From: Bubalus kerabau
Taxonomy: Eukaryota; Chordata; Mammalia; Artiodactyla; Bovidae
Reading direction: 5' to 3'
NCBI RefSeq assembly: GCF_029407905.1
Contig: NC_073643.1
Span: forward strand, 36,242,501 to 36,306,500
Length of the DNA stretch: 64,000 bases
Positions 22,154 through 33,059 of this stretch are shown one piece after another (the first letter of the stretch is position 1; every line of letters begins with the position of its first letter). The notes under the pieces are model-generated. The model saw only the letters and a list, made by a program, of their open reading frames with translations. It was not told the DNA's origin and searched no databases. The position numbers and the translations under genes are program-made.

Positions 22154-22400
22154 AGTACTTTGGCCACCTCATGCGAAGAGTTGACTCATTGGAAAAGACT
22201 CTGATGCTGGGAGGGATTGGGGGCAAGAGGAGAAGGAGACGACAGAGGATGAGATGGCTGGATGGCATCACTGACTCAATGGACGTAAGTCTGAGTGAAC
22301 TCCAGGAGTTGGTGATGGGCAGGGAGGCCTGGCGTGCTGCGTGCGTTCATGGGGTTGCAAAGAGTTGGACACGAATGAGCGACTGATCTGATCTGATCTG
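22154..22400 (+). mobile_element. BovB 3' end with (CTGAT)n tail
   Basis: Sense BovB from agtactttggccacctcatg to tgagcgactgatctgatctgatctg. The repeated ctgat tail is the BovB 3' terminus. Exact 9-bp direct repeats ataacatgc at 22145-22153 and 22401-22409 show an independent 5'-truncated insertion. Confidence 0.97.
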
Positions 22401-22456
22401 ATAACATGCTAGTAGAAGACCCATAGCTGTGTTTGAAAAGTTAACTAAAAATGACT

Positions 22457-22788
22457 TGAGGGTCCCTTGGACTGCAAGGAGATCCAACCAGTCCATCCTA
22501 AAGGAAATCAATCCTGAATATTCATTGAAAGGACTGATGTTGAAGCGAAACTCCAATACTTTGTCCACCTGATGTGAAGAGCTGACTCATTTGAAAAGAC
22601 CCTGATGCTGGGAAAGATTGAAGGTGGGAGGAGAAGGGGACGACAGAGGATGAGATGGTTGGGTGACATCACCGACTCAATGGACATGAGTTTGAGTAAA
22701 CTCTGAGAGTTGGTGATGGACGGGGAGGCCTTGCGTGCTGCAGTCCATGGGATTGCAAAGAGTTGTACACAACTGAGCAACTGAACTG
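22457..22788 (+). mobile_element. BovB 3' end, older subfamily
   Basis: Sense BovB from ttgagggtcccttggactgc through the shared body to gagcaactgaactg. It differs from the neighbour by tgggaaagattgaaggtggg. Exact 10-bp direct repeats aaaaatgact at 22447-22456 and 22789-22798. It lies only 56 bp from the preceding BovB, but the two have different target-site duplications and are separate events. Confidence 0.97.
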
Positions 22789-22798
22789 AAAAATGACT

Positions 22799-23520
22799 GT
22801 ATTATGTAATGATCTGAGTGAGTACAAGATTATTAATATTTATATGTAAAATCATCATGGTACAGATATATGATCATTTTTATTTTCATTCAGAGAATTT
22901 GATAGTTGGTAATGAACCTATTTGTAATGAGATCCTCCTCATGAAGTCAAACTAATTCAAAATACTGGAAATGATAGAGTACAAGACCCCTGCCCTGACT
23001 TCTCACCCTATGCATTTTTCCATTCAGCCACATTATATAGTATTTTAAAGACTGTATTCCATGCACATAGCAGGAAGTTAATACATATTTGTAGAATCAC
23101 AGAATATTATATACAATATTGATAGTTGTTTGGAAGAAGCAATCAAAGAAAATTCTCCTTTTGTCCTTCTAATAGAGCTCTTTACTGAATGAAATTCATT
23201 TTTACTTTGGGGAGGCAAATAGAATTATGATTAATTGTATGGACTTTAGAATCTCACATCTTAGTAACAAATCCCAGATAAATCTTAACAACGTGTCACC
23301 AACTTGGAAATGTTCAGTAAGTGACAGCTGAATAACTTTCCAGTTTTATGATTGATACCACCTAAGTTCTCACAAAACTCCCATCCTTATCACAAGCATC
23401 ATCTGAGTTATGCCTTCAGATATGTACTTTTGTTTATATGTCTCCCATCTGTGTTAACACAAGGGAGTCTTTTTTTCAGTTGGCATTGCTTATTGGTGCT
23501 CATTGCTAATGGTAGGGACC
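22799..23520. other. No gene recognised
   Basis: A/T-rich sequence. The 141-codon plus-strand frame at 23352-23777 crosses into a SINE and has no recognisable motif. Confidence 0.5.
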
Positions 23521-23522
23521 AT

Positions 23523-23713
23523 GTATGTGAAGTCACTCAGTTGTGTTCGACTCTTTGCAGCCCCCTGGACTGTAGCCTACCAGACTCCTCTGTCCATGGG
23601 ATTTTCCAGGCAATAGTACTGAAGTGCCATTTCCTTCTCCAGGGGATCTTCCTGACCCAGGGATGGAACCCAGGTCTCCCGCATTGTAGACAGATGCTTG
23701 ACTGTCTGAACCA
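23523..23713 (-). mobile_element. Bov-tA SINE
   Basis: Antisense tail (gaagtcactcagttgtgttcg), body and tRNA-like linker are present, but the antisense head ends in a degraded acagatgcttgactgtctgaac where accagggaagcc is expected. The head is therefore mutated or truncated. Confidence 0.85.
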
Positions 23714-24609
23714 GACCATAGTACTAAGCTTAGCTGATAAAGATGGTATTCCTGATAGACAGTGTTATGTCATATGAGCTGACTTGTCTCCAAATATACT
23801 GATCCTGTTGCCAGGTGTCCATGAGAATGGTAAGGATTTCTAGTGGATTATCTCAAGGTCAGTACCATCTTTTCTGAAAATCAAGAGCTAAAATAAATAC
23901 CTAGCTCCTGATTGTTTATTTCTACTATAAACTTCACTATGCAGAACACTTTCCTTTCTTTAGTATGGTCTCCAAAATACATAAGACCTTAAAAGAATCT
24001 TTTGGCACGTGGTAACTGGTTTTTCAAATAGCCTTAGGCTTTCTTTTTCTTCTTCTTTGTATCTACTTAATGTAAGAAGTCAGAAGAGAAAGCAGGGAAA
24101 TGGAATCTGAAATTAGTGATCTAGGCCTACAGCTCTCCATTTGTGAAATATTTATTTAATACTTATCCTTGGAAGCTTGTTAGCCTAGTGTTTTGAAAAT
24201 CAGTAATCCATAATTTAAGAGCCCAGATGAACTGATCCTACAAAGACTAATATCTGACAGAGAAGAATAGGGACAGTTCTTGAAATTGCTTCCTTGATTT
24301 TTAACCGAGAGTGAAAAACCTTGACATCTGGTCTTAATCCAACAAGTCTGACCTTCTGTTGATGAAGGTCACAACAGTACACATTTTTGAACACTGGCAA
24401 AATAAGACCTCTTGTAATTTTCATAAAGATCTTTAAAATCACTGTTCCATTGAAGAACATTTGCAAGACCAGTATTGATCACACCTGGTAAATGTTGCTT
24501 ATTATGACCAAATTGGAAAATTCTTAGAAACAGTCATTTCTACTGTAATTATTCTGAACTCATACATTGGATATTATTTTCTAGAAAATAATTCTGAAGC
24601 AATCATTCT
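23714..24609. other. No gene recognised
   Basis: Only short frames (83 codons at 24215-24466 minus). No repeat was recognised. Confidence 0.55.
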
Positions 24610-24618
24610 AAATAAATC

Positions 24619-24879
24619 CTGCTGCTGCTGCTAAGTCACTTCAGTCGTGTCCGACTTGGTGCCACACCATAGACGTCAGCCTACCAGGCTTCCCCGCCCC
24701 TGGGATTCTCCAGGCAAGAACACTGGAGTGGGTTGCCATTTCCTTCTCCAATGTGTGAAAGTGAAGTCGCTCAGTCATGTCCGACTCTTAGCAACCACAT
24801 GGACTGCAGCCTACCAGGCTCCTCCGTCCATGGGATTTTCCAGGCAGGAGTACTGGAGTGGGTTACCATTGCCTTCTCC
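24619..24879 (-). mobile_element. Bov-A2 SINE, full dimer
   Basis: Antisense dimer beginning with ctgctgctgctgctaagtcac and ending ttaccattgccttctcc. Exact 9-bp direct repeats aaataaatc at 24610-24618 and 24880-24888. Confidence 0.97.
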
Positions 24880-24888
24880 AAATAAATC

Positions 24889-25204
24889 ATAAATATGCCA
24901 ATATCTCTCAGTGTGAAAGAAATAAGAGGAAAATAAACGAATCTCTGCACCATCAATATGTTTCACCTGATATGAATGCTACAGGTTTTCATAAAAATAG
25001 CATCTCTGAGACAGAATTCATGTTCCAAAAAGTTCACCCTTTTAAAGTGTACAATTTAGGGGGCGGGCAGTGGGACAGGGAGGTTTCTAGCATGTTCAGC
25101 ATTGCACATTGTTTTAGTTCAGAAAATTTTCATCAGCTAAAGAAAGATTGTTATTTTCAAAATCATTTTGTCTGTTCTGGGTTCCTTATGTTTTCGTGTG
25201 AATT
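24889..25204. other. Non-coding; possible minor L1-like remnant
   Basis: aaaaagttcacccttttaaagtgtac at about 25027-25052 resembles an antisense L1 3'UTR motif. The 116-codon plus-strand frame at 24858-25208 has no recognised domain and begins inside the SINE, so I do not call it a gene. Confidence 0.4.
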
Positions 25205-25473
25205 TTAGGATCACTTTTTTCATCTCTGCAGAAGTAGCAGCTGGGATTGTGCTGGGATAGGTTGAGTTTGTAGATCATCTTAATCAAGTCTTCAGACCCA
25301 TAAGCATGAGATGTATTTTCATTTATTTAGATCTTCTTTAATTTCTCTGAAAAGTTTTACAATTATTAGTGATAATTTTATATTTTTATTTTTTAATATT
25401 TTATTGGTACTCTTGTAAATGTAATTGTCATCTAAATTTTATTTTAGAATTGTTGATTACTAGGGTATAGAAA

Positions 25474-25694
25474 GGGGCTTCCCAGGGGGCACAAATGGTA
25501 AAGAACCTGCCTGCCAATGCAGGAGACACAAGAGATGCAGGTTCCATCTCTGGGTCAGGAAGATCCTCTGGAGGAGGGCATGGCAACCCACTCTAGTATT
25601 CTTGCTGGAAAATCCCCATGGACAGAGGAGCCTGGTGGGCTACAGTCCATAGGATCACAAAGAATCAGACAGGACTGAAGGGACTTAGTACAGT
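25474..25694 (+). mobile_element. Bov-tA SINE nested in L1
   Basis: Head gggcttcccagggggcacaa, an extended internal region (gagacacaagagatgcaggttcc), body ggagggcatggcaacccact, and tail caggactgaagggacttagta. Exact 9-bp direct repeats gtatagaaa at 25465-25473 and 25695-25703. It belongs to the Bov-tA3-like type, judging from the ggaggagggcatgg and acttagtac features. Confidence 0.95.
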
Positions 25695-26751
25695 GTATAG
25701 AAATATAATTTTTAAAAAGTTGATCTTGTGTCCTGTACCTTTTCTGAACTTACTCATTAGATCTGATTATTTATTAGTTGATTTCTTGGATTTTCTAAGA
25801 TATATGATCATATGCTATGCAGGTAGATACTTTTAGTTATTTTTTCTAATCTGAATGTTTTTTAATGCCTAAATTGCCCTGGATAAAACCTCTATACAGC
25901 ATTGAATAAAAATGTCAAGAGTGTTACTATCTTCTTCGTGTTCTTACAAGAAAAAGCATTCTGTATGATGTTAGCTATGAGGTTTTCATAAATAACATTT
26001 TTGGGGAAATTCCTGTCTCTTCCTAGTTTGCTAAATATTTTACTGTGAAAGGATGCTTGCTGGATTTCTGTAAAATTCTTTTCTTAGGTTTGTTGAGATG
26101 ATTGTGTCGTTTTTGTCCTTTATCCTGTTAATACAGCCTATTACATTGATTTTTCATATGTTGAATTCATCTTGCATCCCTGGGGAATAAATTGAACTTT
26201 TGTTACAGAGTGCTGTCAGTTTCTGTATAATCCTTCTTATATCTTGCTGGATTTGGTTTGCTAGTATTTTTGTTGAGGATTTTTGCATTTATAAATCATC
26301 AGAGATATTCAGCCATAGTTTTCTTTTCCTGTCATGTCTTTGTCTGGTTTTGCTATCAAGATATTACTGATCACATAGAATAACTTGGGGCATATTCCCT
26401 CCTTTTCTCCTTTTTTGAAACAGTTGAAGAAATATTTGTAATAATTTTTTTTCTTAAACATTTGGTAGATTTACTAGCAAAGTCTGAGCTTACCTGAGCC
26501 CAGGCTTATCTTGTGGAATTTTTTGATTAATAATTCAATATGTTTACTTGTTGTATATCTATTCAGACTTCCTATTTCTTGAGTCAGTTTCAGAAATTTT
26601 TGTCTCTCTACCTAAATTATTCATAGTATACCTTTATAATTTCTGTTATTCCTCTAAGAGTGATAGTGACGTGCTTCTTTTAAAGTCCTTAACATAGTAA
26701 CTTCAGTCTCTTTCTTTTGTTTGGTTATCTAGCTAAGTCCTTTGAGTGTTG

Positions 26752-26773
26752 TTTTTTTTTTTTTTTTTTTTTT
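26752..26773. repeat. (T)22 homopolymer
   Basis: Run of 22 T within the antisense L1 ORF2, followed by further T-rich blocks to 26830. Its origin is uncertain; no SINE body is attached. Confidence 0.95.
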
Positions 26774-27635
26774 GTCTTTCCTAGAGCCAGTTTTTTTTTT
26801 CAATTTTCTATTTTTTTTTTATTTTTTTTCTATTGTTTTCCTATACTCTATTTCATAAAGTTCCCCTCTAATCTTTATTAATTTATTTCCCTCTGCTTGG
26901 GTTTTTTGTGTGTTTTGTTTTTTAGTTTTTTTAAAGGTTCAAGGTCAGATTTTTTTTTTTTATTGAAGTATAGTTGATTTATAGTGTTTTAGGTATACAG
27001 TAAAGTGATTCAGTCATTCTTACACATATTATTTTTCAGAGTATTTTCCATTGTAGATTATATACAAGACATTATAGTTTCCTGTGCCATACAGTAGGTC
27101 TTTGTTGTTTATCTATTTCATATATAATAGTATGTATATGTTGGTCCCAAATTCCTATATTCTGTCTCCTCCTTTTTTCCTTTTGGTAACCGTAAGTTTG
27201 TTTTCTATGTATGTGAATCTTTTTCTATTTTGTATGTAAGTTAATTTGTGTCATTTTTTTTATATTCCCCATATAAGCAATATGATGTGTCTTCCTGGTT
27301 TACTTCACTTAGTATGATAATCTCTAGATCTATGCAGTATTTGTGTTGTTGCAAATGACATTATTTCATCCTTTTTATGGCTGAGTAATATTCCATTGTA
27401 TATATGTACCACATCTTCTTTATCCATCTTTCATCAGACATTTTGTTTGCTTTCCTGTCTTGGCTTTTGTAAATAGTGGTGCTGTGAACATTGAAATGCA
27501 TGTATCTTTTCATATTAGAGTTTTCATCTTCTCCAGATACATGCCAAAAAGTGAGATCACTGGGTCATATGGTGATTCTGTGTTTAGTTATTTAAGGAAC
27601 CCAGACCTCCATACTGTTTTCCATAGTAGCCATTG

Positions 27636-27848
27636 TTTTCTTCCAGTGGTAAAGAATCTGCCTGCCAACTCAAGAGATACAGGTTCAATCCCTGGGTTGG
27701 GAAGATCCTCTGGAGGAGGAAATGGCAACCCACTCTAGTATTCTTGTCTGGAGAATCCCATGCACAGAGGAGCCTGGTGGGCTACAGTCCATAGTGTCAC
27801 AAAGAGTCAGACACTACTGAGCATGACTGAGTACACACACACATACCA
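27636..27848 (+). mobile_element. Bov-tA SINE nested in L1, head damaged
   Basis: The tRNA-like head is degraded to ttttcttccagtggtaaag; the internal region (aatctgcctgccaactcaag), body (ggaaatggcaacccactc) and tail (gactactgagcatgactgag) are recognisable. An ACACAC tail follows. The L1 frame resumes at about 27849. The insertion boundary is approximate. Confidence 0.85.
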
Positions 27849-28294
27849 ATTCACATTCCTACCAACAGCTTAGTAGAGTTCCTTTTTATTAAAACCTTCT
27901 CCAACATTTGTTATTTGTAGACTTTGATGATGGCCATTCTGACTAATGTGAAGTGATACCTCATTGTAGTTCTGATGTTCATTTTTCTGATAATTAGCAA
28001 TGATGAGCATTTTGTCATGTGACTGTTGGCCATCTGGATGTCTTCTTTGGAGAGATGCCTGTTCAAGTTTATTGTCCATTTCTGATTGGATAGTTTTGGG
28101 GTTTTTGTTTTGTTTGGTAGTTTGCTATATGAGCTGTTTGTATAATTTGGAAATTAATCCCTTCTCAGTCACATTATTTGCAAATATTTACTCCTATTCC
28201 ATAGGTTTTACAATTTCCTTTGGTCTACAAAATCTTTTAAGTTTGGTGGTTAGGTTCCATCATTTATTTTTGCTTTTGCTTCCGTTACTCTTGG

Positions 28295-28515
28295 TATGTG
28301 AGCTCAGTTGCTCAGTCCTGTCCAGCTCTTTGTGACCCCATGGACTGTAACCCACCAGGCTCCTCTGTTCATGAAATTTTCCAGGAAAGAATACTGCATT
28401 GGGTTGCTACTTCCTACTCCAGAAGATCTTCCCAACCCAGAGATTGAATGCACATCTGTTGGATCTCCTACATTTGCAGGTGGCTTCTTTACCACTGTGT
28501 CACCTGGGAAGCCCC
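28295..28515 (-). mobile_element. Bov-tA SINE nested in L1
   Basis: Antisense tail (tgagctcagttgctcagtcc) to antisense head (gtcacctgggaagcccc). Flanks are nearly identical: ttactcttgg (28285-28294) and ttactctagg (28518-28527), differing by one base, consistent with an old target-site duplication. Confidence 0.9.
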
Positions 28516-29036
28516 TATTACTCTAGGAGATAGGTCTGAAAAAATTATTGCTGTGATTTATGTCAAAGAGTGTTCTCCTTGTGTTTTTCTTTAGGAGTTT
28601 TATAGTATCCAGCCTTATATTTAGGTCTTCAATTCATCTTGAGTTTACTTTTGTATATGGTATTAGAGAGTGTTCTGATTTCTTTTACATGTAGATATCC
28701 GGTTTCCCAGCATCACTTATGGAAGAGACTATCTTTTCTCCATTGTATATTCTTTCCTCTTTTGCCATAGATTAATTGAACATAGGCATGTGGGTTTATT
28801 TCTGGGTTTTCTGTCCTGTTCCATTATCAGTGTGTCTTTGTGCCAGTACCATACTGTGTTGATTACTGTAGCTTTGTAGTATAGGTTGATACTGTAAAAG
28901 GCTAGCATGGAACTGAGGTGAGGGGATAAAATTAAGGAAAGATAAACTGCTATGAAGCTCACGGTTCTTACTGAACATCTGCCATTCTTCTTGCATAATA
29001 CTCCTTGATTTGTTGCAAACGGTGAGAATGTAAATT

Positions 29037-29105
29037 GGTGTGTGTGTGTGTGTGTATACACACTTGTGTATGTTGCTCAGTTGCTCAGTTGTGTCCAACT
29101 CTTCA
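29037..29105. repeat. (TG)n microsatellite attached to a short SINE tail
   Basis: (TG)10 at 29037-29056, then TA/CA, then gttgctcagttgctcagttgtgtcc at 29076-29100, which is an antisense Bov-tA 3' tail of about 30 bp. The microsatellite may have grown from the SINE tail. Confidence 0.75.
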
Positions 29106-29252
29106 GAGATATTTCTAAAGAAAGTAAGCTGAAAATGTTACTTTTGAGATTCCTATTTATGGATCAGTTTAAAAGTTTGTGCGATATTTGAGTTTAGGTT
29201 TTCTGTAAGAGAAAAATGGTTTCTATGTATTTGCATGCAACTATAAGTTTCT

Positions 29253-29543
29253 AAAGGAGATCAGTCCTGGGTGTTCTTTAGAAGGAATGATGCTAAAGCT
29301 GAAACTCAAGAACTTTGGCCACCTCATGCGAAGAGTTGACTCATCAGAAAAGACTCTGATGCTGGGAGGGATTGGGGGCAGGAGGAAAAGGGGACGACAG
29401 AGGATGAGATGGCTTGATGGCATCACCAACTAGATGGACATGAGTTTGAGTGAACTCCGGGAGTTGGTATGGACAGGGAGGCCTGGCATGCTGCAATTTA
29501 TGGGTCTCAAAGAGTCGGACACAACTGAGCAACTGAACTGAAC
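29253..29543 (+). mobile_element. BovB 3' end
   Basis: Sense BovB from aaaggagatcagtcctgggt to gactgaactgaac. Exact 8-bp direct repeats aagtttct at 29245-29252 and 29544-29551. 5'-truncated. Confidence 0.96.
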
Positions 29544-29551
29544 AAGTTTCT

Positions 29552-30173
29552 TAAAGAAATAGCAAACATTTTTCTTTAAGTGGAGCAGGAAGTAAGTGAC
29601 CTGAATACTTTTGAGGGGAGAGAGGAAGTAAAAAAAAAAAAAAAAAAGTGGTAACATTCACAGTACAAAAATGTAACAGTCAGTCCTGTTGATATGTGTG
29701 ACAAAGACCTGAGTAGCCAAAGAGGATTATAAATCACTGTACACAGATCAGTGCCACTGAAGAATTTGTTGACTGTAGAAACATGAAAGTATCTGAAATA
29801 GAAACCTGAATATGTTTCCAAGTTGGAAGGCTTTGTATCAGTTTCTAAAAGAGGAAAGCATTAAAAAATAGAGTGCTACCTATGCCTTATTTATTTATCT
29901 TTAAATAGAAAGTAGCAAGGGAGAGATTTGATTCAGCCAGTGGTATTCAGAGATAAAGTAAAGTGGGCTATTATAGAGGATGAGGGGGTACCATCAGTGG
30001 TATATGCTGCTCCAAACATGAGGAACTAAGTGGCTGACACCTGAATTTCCTTCCCTGCCTCTTAATCCAGGATCTTTTATGATGCTTTAATTATAGAACA
30101 TACTGCTAATGGTTAAAGAAATACAACTGTTTGAGGGAATATTTAAGTGCAGTGCCATTTACCAAAAAGCAAA
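29552..30173. other. No gene recognised
   Basis: Contains an A18 run (29630-29647) and otherwise unremarkable sequence. Minus-strand frames of 62-100 codons overlap the BovB and the homopolymer and are not genes. Confidence 0.55.
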
Positions 30174-31549
30174 TCAGTTCAGTTCAGTTCAGTCGCTCAG
30201 TCATGTCCGACTCTTTGGGACCCCATGAATTACAGCACGCCAGGCCTCCCTGTCCATCACCAACTCCTGGAGTTCACCCAGATTCACAGCCATCGAGTCA
30301 GTGATGCCATCCAGCCATCTCATCCTCTGTCGTCCCCTTCTCCTCCTGCCTCCAATCCCTCCTAGCATCAGAGTCTTTTCCAATGAGTCAACTCTTCGCT
30401 TGAGGTGGCTAAAGTACTGGAGTTTCAGCTTTTGCATCAGTCCTTCCAAAGAAGACCCAGGACTGATCTCCTTTAGGATGGACTAGTTGGATCTCCTTGC
30501 AGTCCAAGGGACTCTCAAGAGTCTTCTCCAACACCACAGTTCAAAAGCATCATTTCTTCGGCTCTCAGCTTCTTCACAGTCCAACTCTCACATCCATACA
30601 TGACCACTGGAGAAACCATAGCCTTGACTAGATGGACCTTTGTTGGCAAAGTAATGTCTCTGCTTTTGAATATGCTGTCTAGGTTGGTCATAACTTTCCT
30701 TCCAAGGAGTAAGCGTCTTTTAATTTCATGGCTGCAATCACCATCTTCAGTGATTTTGGAGCCCAAAAATATAAAGTCTGACACTGTTTCCACTGTTTCC
30801 CCATCTATTTCCCATGAAGTGATGGGACCAGATGCCATGATCTTCATTTTCTGAATGTTGAGCTTTAAGCCAACTTTTTCACTCTCCTCTTTCACTTTCA
30901 TCAACAGGCTTTTGAGTTCCTCTTCACTTTCTGCCATAAGGGTGGTGTCATCTGCATATCTGAGATTATTGATATTCCTCCCAGCAATCTTGATTCCAGC
31001 TTGTGCTTCTTCCAGCCCAGTGTTTCTCATGATGTACTCTGCGTAGAAGTTAAATAAACAGGGTGACAATATACAGCCTTGATGTACTCCTTTTCCTATT
31101 TGGAACGAGTCTGTTGTTCCATGTCCAGTTCTAACTGTTGCTTCCTGACCTGCATATAGGTTTCTCAAGAGGCAGGTCAGGTGGTCTGGTATTCCCATCT
31201 CTTGAAGAATTTTCCACAGTTGATTGTGATCCACACAGTCAAAGGCTTTGGCATAGTCAATAAGCAGAAATAGATCTTTTTCTGGAACTCTCTTGCTTTT
31301 CCGATGATCCAGAGGATGCTGGCAATTTGATCTCTGGTTCCTCTGCCTTTTCTAAAACCAGGTTGAACAGCTGGAAGTTCGCAGTTCATGTATTGCTGAA
31401 ACTTGGCTTGGAGAACTTTGAGCATTACTTTACTAGCATGTGAGATGAGTGCAATTGTGCAGTAGTTTGAGCATTCTTTGGCATTGCCCTCTTTGGGATT
31501 GGAATGAAAACTGACCTTTTCCAGTCCTGTGGCCACTGCTGAGTTTTCT
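30174..31549 (-). mobile_element. BovB (RTE) LINE, 5'-truncated
   Basis: On the plus strand it starts with the antisense BovB tail (cagttcagttcagttcagtc) and reads antisense through the 3' region and RT domain to gctgagttttct. The element contains the RT and 3' part but no endonuclease. No target-site duplication was found. Confidence 0.95.
30515..31540 (-). pseudogene. BovB reverse-transcriptase pseudogene (YADD box retained)
   Basis: Reading on the minus strand: 31536-31180 gives the palm start (KGRGTRDQIASILWI) and 31234-30515 gives the rest in a different frame (KLWKILQEMGIPDHLTC, KGVHQGCILSPCLFNFYAE, LRYADDTTLMAESEEELKSL, ESWTVKKLR). The catalytic box at 30947-30958 still reads YADD. 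A frameshift near 31235-31180 and another near the C-terminus (KKLRAEEMM) inactivate it. The endonuclease domain is absent. Confidence 0.93.
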
Positions 31550-32342
31550 AATGTTCCCTAATACATTGAAGCTAAAACATGGCTGCTTAGAAACAGAGAT
31601 ACATTTTTTTAAAACCAGATGACTTTTCCCTTTCCTTCCACCCACAACACTCTCTGAAATGCTATTTGCTCTCTTCTCTTTAGCAGGTTTTTTTTAAAAC
31701 ATGTTGTGCATTTCTTTTTTTTTTTAATTTTTTTATGCCACTTTATTATTATTTTTTAATTGAAGGATAATTGCTTTACAGAATTTTGTGCTTTTCTGTC
31801 ATACATCAACAAGAATCAGTCATAGGTACACCCATGTCTCCTCCCTCCTGAAACTCCCTCCCCATCCCGCCCTTCTAGATTGTCACAGAGCCCTTGTTTG
31901 AGTTCCCTGAGTCATACAGCAAATTCCCATTAGCTATTGATTTTACATATTGAACTATAAATTTCCATGTTACTGAGAGAGTCAATAAGCAGGTTGATAA
32001 GAAGTCCAGGGTCCCCGAGGAGGAAAGAAGGGTCTGGAATTCTCAAGAAGGAGAAAAGGACAAACATCTTTTTTTTTTTCCTCTAGTTCCTTAGTCTTAG
32101 TCACATAAAATGTTGTTTTTTTTTAAGCTGGGAACTGATGATTACACAACAAACAACTCAGTTTAAACTCTGTACTAAGGATTATATAGCAACAATGTGT
32201 CCTGATTGAGGACAGTTTCTTCTTTCTGAAAACCTTCTGACTAATCCTTTTATCTTAAAATGAATAGTATGTGAGTGGGTCTAGTAAGATCTTTACAACC
32301 TTGAGACATTCTTTTGATTTATTGTAATAACCAATTAAAAAG

Positions 32343-32349
32343 TATATAA
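32343..32349 (+). promoter_or_regulatory. TATA box of the solo LTR
   Basis: Tatataa about 90 bp upstream of the AATAAA signal in the same LTR. This is the usual retroviral U3-R spacing, so the LTR could once have acted as a promoter in the plus direction. Confidence 0.55.
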
Positions 32350-32433
32350 CTCCCTTAGACTAGCGAGGGGGGCATTCTCCATCCCCCTTCTGATGTCTGT
32401 GTCAAAAGCTTTCTCTGTCCCTTTTCATACTTT

Positions 32434-32439
32434 AATAAA
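32434..32439 (+). promoter_or_regulatory. Polyadenylation signal of the solo LTR
   Basis: aataaa within ctttaataaaactctgctac. It is a canonical hexamer in LTR R. The LTR could terminate transcripts passing through in the plus direction. Confidence 0.6.
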
Positions 32440-32694
32440 ACTCTGCTACACAAAAGCTCTTGAGTGATCAAGCCTGGTCCCAAAGCTAAATCATCTTCTT
32501 TGGAGATCAAGGATCCAACACCGTTCACCATAAGCTGTCATTACTGTCTCCATACATCTCACCCTCTTCCTTGTCCTCTCCCCCGATATCCATAGGTCTG
32601 TTCTTTATGTCTCTTTCTCCATTGCTGCCCTGAAAATAAATTCATCAGTACCATCTTTCTAGATTCCATATATATGTGTCAGTATACAATATTT

Positions 32695-32935
32695 AAAGAT
32701 CTGCTGGAGAAGGGATAGGCTACCCAGTCCAATATTCTTGGGCTTCGATTGTGGCTCAGCTGGTAAAGAATCTGCCTGCAGTACAGGAGATCTGTTTGAT
32801 CCCTGGGTTTTGAAGATCCCCTGGAGAAGGGAAAGGCTACCCACTCCAGTATTCTGGCCTGGAGAATTCCACGGACTGTATAGTCCATGAGGTTGCAAAG
32901 AGTCGGACATGACTGAGTGACTTTCACTTTCTTTC
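32695..32935 (+). mobile_element. Bov-tA2-type SINE nested in L1
   Basis: It starts with a short Bov-A-like leader (ctgctggagaagggataggc; ccagtccaatattcttggg), followed by a tRNA-like head (gcttcgattgtggctcagctgg), body and tail (gactgagtgactttcac). Near-identical 12-bp direct repeats tatacaatattt (32683-32694) and tatacgttattt (32936-32947). Confidence 0.9.
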
Positions 32936-33059
32936 TATACGTTATTTGTATTTTTCTTTCTGACTTAACTTCACTCTGTATAATAGGCTCTAGGTTCATC
33001 TGCCTCATTGGAACTGACTCAAATGCATTCATCTTTATGGTTGAGTAGTATTCCATTGT

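Larger units (their letters stand above)
25205..26945 (-). mobile_element. Old L1 LINE, internal ORF2 segment
   Basis: Antisense ORF2 order from the left: cactttttt..catctctgc (post-RT), a long central stretch with ttgatttcttggattttctaag and ggtttgttgagatgattgtg (RT region), a gcatccctggggaataaattg block, and on the right the EN-RT linker (tctaatctttattaatttatttcc). It has no 3'UTR or 5'UTR. Numerous frame breaks. Nested Bov-tA at 25474-25694 with its own target-site duplication. Confidence 0.8.
26951..28895 (-). mobile_element. Cetartiodactyl L1, 3' half of ORF2 plus 3'UTR
   Basis: Poly(T) at left (26951-26961), 3'UTR with gtatagttgatttatagtg and catacagtaggtctttgttg, then ORF2 C-terminus (ggctgagtaatattccattg; tactgttttccatagtagcc) continuing to about 28895 (gtgccagtaccatactgtg). 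Two Bov-tA SINEs are nested inside (27636-27848, 28295-28515). The element is 5'-truncated; the frame is broken. Confidence 0.88.
31974..32540 (+). mobile_element. Solo LTR of an endogenous retrovirus, inserted in L1
   Basis: The 567-bp element begins TGagagag and ends gctgtCA. It is flanked by an exact 4-bp repeat ttac (31970-31973 and 32541-32544) that restores a plausible L1 3'UTR when collapsed. A TATA-like tatataa lies at 32343-32349, and an AATAAA signal at 32434-32439 is followed by a downstream LTR terminus. This is the U3-R-U5 arrangement of a complete solo LTR: no internal gag, pol or env sequence remains. It resembles bovine ERV LTRs that I recall as BTLTR1-like, but family and class are not certain; 4-bp duplication fits class I better than class II. 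Confidence 0.75.

Noticed and set aside
24858..25208. 116-codon plus-strand frame
   Set aside because: It begins inside a Bov-A2 SINE and has no domain.
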